Assembly (NCBI GenBank): GCA_039934475.1
Contig: JBDTMC010000012.1
Location: 1 to 38,193, forward strand
Reading direction: 5' to 3'
Origin: JBDTMC01 sp039934475
GTDB taxonomy: Bacteria; Acidobacteriota; Terriglobia; Bryobacterales; Bryobacteraceae
Length of the DNA stretch: 38,193 nt
Shown here: positions 32,517-38,193 of the stretch, piece by piece
Numbering within the stretch: the first letter of the stretch is position 1
How the letters are laid out: every line of letters starts with the position of its first letter
Made by a program: the position numbers and the translations under genes
The notes under the pieces: generated by a model
What the model was told of the DNA's origin: nothing
The model's input: the letters and a program-made list of their open reading frames with translations, nothing else
Database searches by the model: none

Positions 32517-32708
32517 ATGAGCTTTGGTGTTGAGTATGGGGCTTCGATTTATGGCGTTCGTCTGTTGATCGAACGCGAAGCCTACGACGGATACCAGGGG
32601 CCGGTATCCCTTCTGGTGATGCTGACGCCGTTTGGCGTCACACCTTACTGTGAGGATCATCTTCGTAAGCAAATTGGTCCCTCCGAATCCATGGGCTCGG
32701 GCGACTGA
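32517..32708 (+). CDS. Small hypothetical protein downstream of the XhoI-like nuclease
   Basis: ATG 32517 lies 5 bp after the nuclease stop, preceded by GAGA, and opens 63 codons to TGA 32706-32708. The product starts MSFGVEYGASIYGVRLLIERE and contains a hydrophobic segment (VSLLVMLTPFGV) then YCEDH. It has no helix-turn-helix, so it is not a typical restriction-modification controller (C protein). I do not recognise a family. Tight spacing suggests co-transcription with the system; an accessory or degraded remnant are both possible. Confidence 0.45.
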   Translation: MSFGVEYGASIYGVRLLIEREAYDGYQGPVSLLVMLTPFGVTPYCEDHLRKQIGPSESMGSGD

Positions 32709-32806
32709 CGCTGATTTTGTGAAAGCGCGGAGGGTGTGTTTGACATGCCACGGGTGACATCAGAAATCGGATTCTGGTGCAGCCGTGAGGATGGCCGAGG
32801 GTTGGG

Positions 32807-33278
32807 TCAGCCTCGCTTCAAGGGAACTACGCTGAGGGCGCCGCTGTTTTCGAGGATGGCGGAGCGCACCTCCTCCACTCACGTGCAGCCGGCCTGGCGT
32901 AGCGCGGCGTTCAATTCGTGGTGGGTGAGGTGGGCGTTGACCAGGGACGTCAGTGAATAGCTTGCCATTGTGGATTAGCACTTCGGGGCGGCCCTCAATG
33001 ATGGCTTCCACTTTCTTGCTTCGGAATGTGGCGATGCCGATTCCGTAGTTGATGACCACCAGGGTTGTCGCCGAGATGAGGCCGCCGATCAGCGAATTGT
33101 CTCCGCCTGTCATCGAGTTTTGGACGGCATTGGAGAGCACCAGCAGCAGTACGAGGTCGAAGGGGGCGAGCTGTCCCACCTGGCGCTTTCCCGTAATGCG
33201 CAACAGGATCAGCAGAAACGCGTAGACGATAAGCCCGCGAGCGACGAATTCCCACCAGGGTATGGCAAGGTTGAACAT
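32807..33278 (-). pseudogene. Broken DUF421 (YetF/YcaP-like) membrane protein gene
   Basis: From ATG 33276-33278 the frame encodes three membrane helices and the DUF421 core (LLRITGKRQVGQLAPFDLVLLLVLSNAVQNSM, then a third helix and the start of the soluble domain, VEAIIEGRPEVLIHNGKLF). After LFTDV the frame shifts: the natural continuation NAHLTHHELNAALRQAGCT is in the +1 frame, is then interrupted by an in-frame TGA, and resumes VEEVRSAILENSGALSVVPLKRG before its stop at 32807-32809. Two independent lesions make it a recent pseudogene. The intact family is a four-TM-class integral membrane protein of unclear function, often in Bacillus spore or stress contexts. Confidence 0.8.
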
Positions 33279-33426
33279 AGATCGATTTTCGCAGGGTGGA
33301 GGCGCGGGTTCGCAAACCGTCTTCCACAATCTCACGCTTGGTTCTCAAGCCTGTGACGCGAAAAGGTCCGACATGAGCTTGTCGTCAATGACGATCGTCG
33401 TTCGCATCAATGTGTCCCCACGGTGG

Positions 33427-33801
33427 TTAAGAGAACACGCTTCGGGCGCGGGGGGCGCGGAGCGATGCGCCGAGCCAGATGAGTGCTCCTATGATGACGG
33501 GGAAGAGGACGTTGAACCATCCATTGCCGGCACGCAGTTGACTGGCGACGGCACCGCCGAGGTAGCCGGTTAGCAGGACTGCGCCGAAGATTGCCGTGCG
33601 TGGAACGAGGTGGAGCAGGGTACAAGCCAGCAGCAGAACTCCGATGCCAACGATGTCGGATTCGGGAAAGCCGAGTTGTCTGGTTGCTTCGACAACAGGG
33701 GCTGGTTTCCAGAGCTTCATCGCTCCGTCCATTAATAAGAATGCCACGGCTAGTCCGCTGATGACACGACCGGTCCACACGAGCTTGCTTGTCGCCGGCA
33801 T
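33427..33801 (-). CDS. DoxX-like membrane protein
   Basis: The 124-residue protein has four predicted membrane helices (TGRVISGLAVAFLLMDG; IVGIGVLLLACTLLHLV; AIFGAVLLTGYLGGAVA; NVLFPVIIGALIWLGASL), as in the DoxX-like family. It has conserved-looking Lys/Trp/Pro residues in 'DGAMKLWKP' after helix 1. These proteins are small inner-membrane proteins linked to redox or sulfur processes; the exact role is unclear. ATG 33799-33801 is preferred to TTG 33804, with GGAGG about 10 nt upstream. It lies downstream of the AraC-type regulator on the same strand (131-bp gap), which could control it. Confidence 0.75.
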   Translation of the reverse strand: MPATSKLVWTGRVISGLAVAFLLMDGAMKLWKPAPVVEATRQLGFPESDIVGIGVLLLACTLLHLVPRTAIFGAVLLTGYLGGAVASQLRAGNGWFNVLFPVIIGALIWLGASLRAPRARSVFS

Positions 33802-33932
33802 CAAATCGATGCCTCCGCCAAGAGGAGTCCTGTTCCGATTCCACCCATGATTTCAAAATGAATGACTGGTGCTCCCATCGATTCCTTCCCTCTTTCTTTG
33901 CCGCCTGGCGGCCTCTTCACAGAACTATAGAG

Positions 33933-34640
33933 TTATCGAGAGAGATTTGTCTTGTACAAAAACGACAACTGGCTCGTGCGGTGGATGATCTCAGTGGGAG
34001 TCTGTCCGATGAAGCGCTTGAGGGAGCGGGTGAGGTGGGCTTGATCGAAATAGCCGGCGAGGTGGACAGCGTCGATAATGGAGACGCCTTCCCTAAGCAG
34101 CGTGGTGGTGTGGCGCGCCCGTTCGATTTGGCCGATGGCAGCCTGGGTGAGGCCGGTGGCGCGAAGAATATGCCTTTGCGCGGACCGCGGCGACAGGTCG
34201 TGCGGTTGTTGGGCGACGGGATCGCGGACGATGATGCCGGCTTTGGTGAGGCGCCGAACGAAGATGTCCGCATTTTCGAAGTCAGGATATTCCCAGGCAG
34301 AACCGTTTAACCAAAAGGAGCGACTGGACGCGCCGGGTAAAGTCACGTCGTTGTGGTCGCGAAGGGTCGCCGGCGGCAGTTGGGGCATGAAGGTACCCAG
34401 TTTGAAGCGGATGGCGAGCCATTCTCCTTCCGCGGGACAGGTGACAGAAGCGGCTTTGGTTTCGGGTCCACGCAGAGTGAGAAACGTTTGGCCCTTCAAC
34501 CGGGTGAGAGCCATTTCAAAATGACTGGCGGCGACGGAAATGAACGGCCCACTGCGCTCGCTATGACAGCGCCAGACCCGTTCCACCAGAGGTGAATCTG
34601 ACTGGCGGTTTTCAAAGTGAATGAATTCCTGACGGGCCAC
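33933..34640 (-). CDS. AraC-family transcriptional regulator
   Basis: The 235-residue protein has a C-terminal AraC/XylS DNA-binding region (about residues 130-225): LSPRSAQRHILRATGLT, then GVSIIDAVHLAGYFDQAHLTRSLKRFIGQTPTEI, the typical second helix-turn-helix ending in the 'GYFDQSHL.R.fk...G.tP' signature. The N-terminal half lacks a recognised cupin pattern but is of DUF6597-like size. Start GTG 34638-34640 gives MARQEFIHFEN; no strong ribosome site precedes it. The likely target is the downstream DoxX-like gene on the same strand, by inference from position only. Confidence 0.8.
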   Translation of the reverse strand: MARQEFIHFENRQSDSPLVERVWRCHSERSGPFISVAASHFEMALTRLKGQTFLTLRGPETKAASVTCPAEGEWLAIRFKLGTFMPQLPPATLRDHNDVTLPGASSRSFWLNGSAWEYPDFENADIFVRRLTKAGIIVRDPVAQQPHDLSPRSAQRHILRATGLTQAAIGQIERARHTTTLLREGVSIIDAVHLAGYFDQAHLTRSLKRFIGQTPTEIIHRTSQLSFLYKTNLSR

Positions 34641-34708
34641 GTGTCGTCGCTTACTCCAGGGGTTTAGTCTGGCATGATTTCGGGCGCGACGGCAAGAGTT
34701 AGAAGCTG

Positions 34709-34897
34709 TCAGGCGCCGGGGACGGGGGCTTGCCAGCGGAAGAGGAAGAAGTGGTGGCCGCAGAGCGAGCAGCGATAGGGCTGAAGGAGCCAGTTGATGG
34801 CTCCTTCCATAGTGTTTCGGACGCCTACGCTGCGGAAGTCAATCGACCGGCAGTGGGGGCAACGGGTGGAGAAGAGAGCCGCTAGTTTAGCGAGCAT
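34709..34897 (-). CDS. Small zinc-ribbon-like protein
   Basis: The 62-residue product has two Cys pairs, CPHC (residues 13-16) and CSLC (43-46), spaced 26 residues apart as in a zinc ribbon, and a hydrophobic, aromatic C-terminus (HHFFLFRWQAP). Zinc ribbons of this type mediate nucleic-acid or protein contacts; no specific partner is known. It starts 5 bp after the stop of the preceding small basic protein gene on the same strand, so the two are probably co-transcribed. The ORF is short, so confidence is limited to the motif and the tidy spacing. Confidence 0.55.
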   Translation of the reverse strand: MLAKLAALFSTRCPHCRSIDFRSVGVRNTMEGAINWLLQPYRCSLCGHHFFLFRWQAPVPGA

Positions 34898-34902
34898 CTA
34901 TT

Positions 34903-35130
34903 TTATGCGTCGGCTTTCGCTGCGCTATGGCCGGAGGTGTTGGCCGGATTACGAATCGAGGTTGCGTTGTAGTGCGACTGGGTTCCGGCGTTGCGGCCGC
35001 CCGGGGCGCGGCTGGCTTCCTTGGCCGCGGTGATTTGTTCCGGAGTTCTGAGGTCGGGCTCGGACAGCTTAACGTGCTCCTTGGCTCGCGCGACCTGGCG
35101 TTTGTGCCGTTTCAGCAACCGTTTGTTCAT
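34903..35130 (-). CDS. Small basic protein of unknown function
   Basis: The 75-residue product starts MNKRLLKRHKRQVARAKEHV (strongly basic, probable helix), then LRTPEQITAAKEASRAPGG and a disordered-looking Ser/Asn/Ala tail. AGGA lies 8 nt before ATG 35128-35130. The basic N-terminus suggests nucleic-acid binding. I think similar proteins occur in Bryobacterales but cannot name a family. It lies directly upstream of the zinc-ribbon gene and shares its strand. Confidence 0.5.
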   Translation of the reverse strand: MNKRLLKRHKRQVARAKEHVKLSEPDLRTPEQITAAKEASRAPGGRNAGTQSHYNATSIRNPANTSGHSAAKADA

Positions 35131-35193
35131 AAAAAGTGTCCTTGCTGGCCGGATGCCAGCACTACCATCATGTCACCTTTGGGAGGTGGAGGT

Positions 35194-37644
35194 TTACTGA
35201 TCGCCGTCGAGGACGCCGTTGAGATCGCGGTCGATGCCCATTCGTATGCCCGAACCGAGGGGGACGCCCATCACGCTGATCGTCTTCCCGGCGGCAATAT
35301 AGGCCTGTAGTTGGGCCTGAGTGTACGGGCCGGATCCGGTAGTATCGCTCTTGTACGTATGGGAGTCAGGCTGATAGAGGAGACCGCGGACGGCACCGTT
35401 GATGGTGCCTTTGGTAATGAGGTCGATAACGCCTGTATCGGCCATCTGTTCGAGGGTGGCCCATTCGGCCAGGGTGGTGGCGTTGGTGATATTGGTTGGG
35501 GTGACTGTGATGGTGTGACCGACGGCGGGGGGCGTTCCCGTGTCAAAGCAAAGAAGGAAAGAAACCAGATTCTGGAGCAGGGGAATGTTGCCGGCGAAAT
35601 TGGGGAATCGATCTGGGTCGTCGAGGCCGCTGAGGAGGCTATCCTGGTTGCCATCGTGGAGGAAGCCGAAGCCATCGATGGAAGCCGCCCCGGGGGCTGC
35701 GTTGAACAACGTCCGCTGGTAGATAGTGCGGAGCTGCGCCACTTTGGTCGGTTGGATGGTGACGCCGTTCCCTTGTATGATCCCGCGATTCGAACCCGGC
35801 CCTGGTGTAGCGAAGTGACAGCTGTTGCAGGTAGTGGTGCCGACGGCGAAGTCATTGATGAAGGTATTGCGTCCGGCGTTGGGATCACCTCCGGCGAAGG
35901 TAGCCGGCAACGTACCGTCAAGATTCACGTTCGGGTTCGGCATGTAGGTGATGGTGTTGAGGTACGCGACGTAGCTGGCCATCTGGGAAGGGGAAAGCTG
36001 GGGTCCGCCCATGAGGCTATTGAAAGCGGGATTGAAGGCTGTTAGGGCAGCTTTGTCGCCTCGCCAATGGTAGGGAGAGGTATTGGTGAGGCCGCGCAGC
36101 GTCTGGGTCAGCATGGGACCCTTCATGGGGTGCATGTTGAAGGTCTTGCCCTGCTGTACCACGGCGTTCATTTGCCCGCCGGGATCGCCAAGGTTCCAGT
36201 CCAGGTGGTCCATGTCTCCGTCGATATGGCACGAGGCGCAGGAGCCGGTGCCATTTCCCGACAGCTTAGCGTCGTAGAGAAAACCGCGCCCGGTCCGAAT
36301 GACGGAAGGTGTGGGATCGAAGCCGATCCGCCTTTCCTGCAGAACAGCGCCTGACGAGGTATCGACAACGGAGATTGTATTGGAAATCCGGTTCAAAACG
36401 TAGAGCCGCTGGAAGGAGGATTGAAAGGCGAGACCGCGCGGCCCGCGTTTGTGGGTAGGATCTACGGCAGAGCCTGCGTTGGGCCCGATCTCAATCAGCT
36501 GGAGCACGACACCGTTGGCGCTTACCCTGGCGACACGGTCCGTTCCGAACGACGCGACGAACAGATTACCGGACAGGCTTGCGGGAATTACGGCCGCAGG
36601 CTGAGAGATTGCCGTTGCCAAGGCAGCGGGGTTAGGAAGAGTGGCGTAGTCGAGATTCGGATTCAAATCGTAGGCGGTAATCTGGCCCGACTTTTGAATT
36701 CTGGTGAGGCGGTTGTCTACCCAATGGCCACGCAGTGCGGGCTCGTAAAAGGTCAAATTGCGGCTATCGGTATTGGTGACGAAGAGATCGCCGGTGGTAG
36801 GCATGACGGCGATACCCAGGTTGACGGTCCCGACGTGCGAATAGTAGCGGGAAACGGTAAAGGTCGCGGTATCGATGGCGGCGACATCATTGTCGGGCAT
36901 CGTGTACTTGATCACAGAAGACCATTCAGGCGCTGTGGCATCGACAATGAGACTGACTCGTGGCGGAGTAGGCAAAGCGGGATTCGTGGGCGAAGGTTGA
37001 GCTGGTGAGAAGCGACTGGGAACTACCGTTGTTCGATTCCCGGAGAGGGCAAAGGCAACATAAACGGTTTTGCCATCCGCCGTTGCGGCGAGGGCTCGTG
37101 GATTCGCTCCTCGCAGAGGGATGTGTTTGACGAGTTGGTGAGTGCTGGTGAGGAAGACTTGCAGTTCGTTGGACCGTGCGACGCTAACGATGGCGTAGCC
37201 GCCCCCCACAATGATGTCGGCGGGCTCGTCCTTGACTTGAATGGTATCGGTAACCAGCTTTCTTGAGACGGACACAACGCTGATGGAATCGCTGACCTGA
37301 TTGACCACCCAGGCTTCGTCGTTGGAGCGCGGGAATACGGAGACGGGTTCGATACCGACCGGGATCTCAGCGATGAGAGTGGGCGCGCCCGTGGAGACGT
37401 CGAAGACTGAGAGGCTGGCGTTGGGTGTGTTGACGGCGAAGAGGCGCGTTCCGTCGGCTGAGAGCCTGACGGGATTCGTCTGAGCGCCTTCAAAGTTGAC
37501 GTAGGATGCGAGAGGCACCTGAGCCGGCGACGGAAAGGCTGCCGCGATTGAAAGAAAGAGTACCGCTACGACTGGATAGTTGGTTGTTAACACTTGTTTC
37601 ACGCGGTTTTGAAATCTGTACTTACAAGCAAACTTTCCTAACAT
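35194..37644 (-). CDS. Secreted YVTN beta-propeller / di-heme cytochrome protein
   Basis: The 816-residue protein has a signal peptide (VVAVLFLSIAAAFPSPA about 25-41), then an N-terminal YVTN-type propeller (repeated 'VRLSADGTRLFAVN', 'VVNQVSDSISVVS', 'LYVLNRISNTISVVD' motifs) to about residue 440. A cytochrome region follows with heme sites CASCH (469-473) and CNSCH (606-610), MauG/cytochrome-c-peroxidase-like. The C-terminus DRDLNGVLDGDQ is a DxDxxG calcium-loop motif, as in dockerin or thrombospondin type-3 repeats. ATG 37642-37644 is supported by GGAGA 5 nt upstream. The protein is likely periplasmic or surface-exposed and redox-active; the substrate is unknown. It has no operon partner on its strand. 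Confidence 0.85.
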   Translation of the reverse strand: MLGKFACKYRFQNRVKQVLTTNYPVVAVLFLSIAAAFPSPAQVPLASYVNFEGAQTNPVRLSADGTRLFAVNTPNASLSVFDVSTGAPTLIAEIPVGIEPVSVFPRSNDEAWVVNQVSDSISVVSVSRKLVTDTIQVKDEPADIIVGGGYAIVSVARSNELQVFLTSTHQLVKHIPLRGANPRALAATADGKTVYVAFALSGNRTTVVPSRFSPAQPSPTNPALPTPPRVSLIVDATAPEWSSVIKYTMPDNDVAAIDTATFTVSRYYSHVGTVNLGIAVMPTTGDLFVTNTDSRNLTFYEPALRGHWVDNRLTRIQKSGQITAYDLNPNLDYATLPNPAALATAISQPAAVIPASLSGNLFVASFGTDRVARVSANGVVLQLIEIGPNAGSAVDPTHKRGPRGLAFQSSFQRLYVLNRISNTISVVDTSSGAVLQERRIGFDPTPSVIRTGRGFLYDAKLSGNGTGSCASCHIDGDMDHLDWNLGDPGGQMNAVVQQGKTFNMHPMKGPMLTQTLRGLTNTSPYHWRGDKAALTAFNPAFNSLMGGPQLSPSQMASYVAYLNTITYMPNPNVNLDGTLPATFAGGDPNAGRNTFINDFAVGTTTCNSCHFATPGPGSNRGIIQGNGVTIQPTKVAQLRTIYQRTLFNAAPGAASIDGFGFLHDGNQDSLLSGLDDPDRFPNFAGNIPLLQNLVSFLLCFDTGTPPAVGHTITVTPTNITNATTLAEWATLEQMADTGVIDLITKGTINGAVRGLLYQPDSHTYKSDTTGSGPYTQAQLQAYIAAGKTISVMGVPLGSGIRMGIDRDLNGVLDGDQ

Positions 37645-38193
37645 TTTGATCTCCGTCCCGGGCGCTTGCTACCGTGGGCACACCACGGACATGCGCCTAG
37701 CTACATGCCGATATCCGGAGTCGATAGCGCCCTTCGGCTTGTGGCAGTAAATTTCAGGCTTCCTTGACTTGAACCAAGACTGGGGTATCGGGTTAATCGC
37801 GCCCGTAGTCATCACGGCGCGACAAACTCATGGTCGCGCGGAGCCATTTTATCTATGTCGAACTTTCGTGCATCGACGTTTATGAGCTGTAAGGTAGCAT
37901 GGGGTGGAAAGCACCGCAAGAACCAGCATTACCGTTCTATGCTATGCAGTACTCTCAAACCTGTGGATGGATACAACGGTACTTTTGTATTAGAATTCGC
38001 CTGGCTAAGTTAGAATACCCAGCGGTAAGAGATTGAATTCAAATATGTTTTGGCAATCGCAGGTAGAGCGGACGGCGAAAGTTTCTGGAGGGTGTGGGAC
38101 TGCCGGGTGCGCCAGGGCCGGATCGACTGCGACACATTTCTACCGGGCGTAATCGGGGAGGGGGGCGTACCTTGGGGTGGACGAGGTGAGGCT
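37645..38193. other. 549-bp region with no supported gene at the right edge
   Basis: No reading frame of believable length or composition covers this stretch. It holds the upstream sequence of the 816-residue protein gene, a 7-bp inverted repeat (GCGCGAC 37817-37823 with GTCGCGC 37833-37839) and two copies of TTAGAAT (37990-37996 and 38010-38016). A frame beginning with a TTG at 38050-38052 runs open to the window end (48 codons, WRVWDCRVRQGRIDCDTF) and might be the start of a gene outside the window, but it has no ribosome site and unproven coding character. Confidence 0.4.

Noticed and set aside
32517..32708. Restriction-modification controller (C protein) identity for the 63-codon ORF
   Set aside because: No helix-turn-helix pattern and it lies after the nuclease, whereas C genes usually precede it.
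35780..35805. tRNA T-arm-like motif (GATTCGAACCC)
   Set aside because: It lies inside the 816-residue coding gene and no cloverleaf can be built around it.
36067..37008. Long plus-strand ORFs opposite the propeller/di-heme gene
   Set aside because: Mirror frames of a repetitive propeller gene; repeated Gly/Asp-rich composition arises from the sense codons.
1..38193. CRISPR array, prophage or insertion sequence
   Set aside because: No regularly spaced short repeats, integrase, transposase or terminal repeats were seen anywhere in the window.

Overview
This 38.2 kb window looks like a chromosomal segment of an Acidobacteriota bacterium, most likely order Bryobacterales (Candidatus Solibacter-like). 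The taxonomic call is inference. It rests on an Oar-like TonB receptor with an N-terminal carboxypeptidase-regulatory domain, a cytochrome-type PSD1/DUF1549/DUF1553 gene followed by a DUF1501 gene, a secreted beta-propeller/di-heme protein, Tat-exported Gfo/Idh/MocA oxidoreductases, and a decayed copy of the 'STGPRT..EGKA' family that I know as highly repeated in acidobacterial genomes. Gene density is high and GC is high, apart from a visibly more AT-rich restriction-modification patch near 30.0-32.7 kb.

Layout. 1-3.2 kb: the 3' end of dnaB, a reverse enoyl-CoA hydratase, an alpha/beta hydrolase and a Tat-exported oxidoreductase. 3.4-6.8 kb: two tandem 537-residue secreted glycoside-hydrolase-like/malectin-like genes, about 92% identical in protein and sharing a 353-bp block of perfect DNA identity. 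6.9-12.7 kb: an S9 peptidase converging on a large TonB-dependent receptor. 13-15 kb: a translationally coupled pair on the minus strand, a secreted metallo-beta-lactamase-fold hydrolase followed by a secreted beta-propeller. 15.1-19.6 kb: a PSD1-type c-type cytochrome protein and a DUF1501 protein, the usual two-gene pair.

19.6-29.2 kb is a complete guanidine (formerly 'urea') assimilation locus. An ABC importer (binding protein, permease, ATPase) is transcribed leftwards. A four-gene catabolic operon (two DUF1989 subunits, a biotin-dependent carboxylase, allophanate hydrolase) is transcribed rightwards. All junctions inside both operons are overlapping or nearly so. The 171-bp divergent spacer has a hairpin that would bury the importer's ribosome binding site, and two mutually exclusive stems ahead of the catabolic operon. 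The inferred pathway is guanidine import, ATP-dependent carboxylation, deimination to allophanate, then hydrolysis to ammonia and CO2.

29.2-38.2 kb is an accessory-like end: a multiply frameshifted acidobacterial repeat-family pseudogene, a XhoI/PaeR7I-type restriction-modification pair (methylase, then nuclease, then a 63-residue unknown), a broken DUF421 membrane-protein gene, a DoxX-like protein with an AraC-type regulator, two small proteins, and an 816-residue secreted beta-propeller/di-heme protein. The last 549 bp carry no gene I can support.

The most notable items are the gene-converted duplicate pair, the guanidine locus with its unusual control region and a probable CTG start codon, and the horizontally acquired-looking XhoI-type system beside two fresh pseudogenes.
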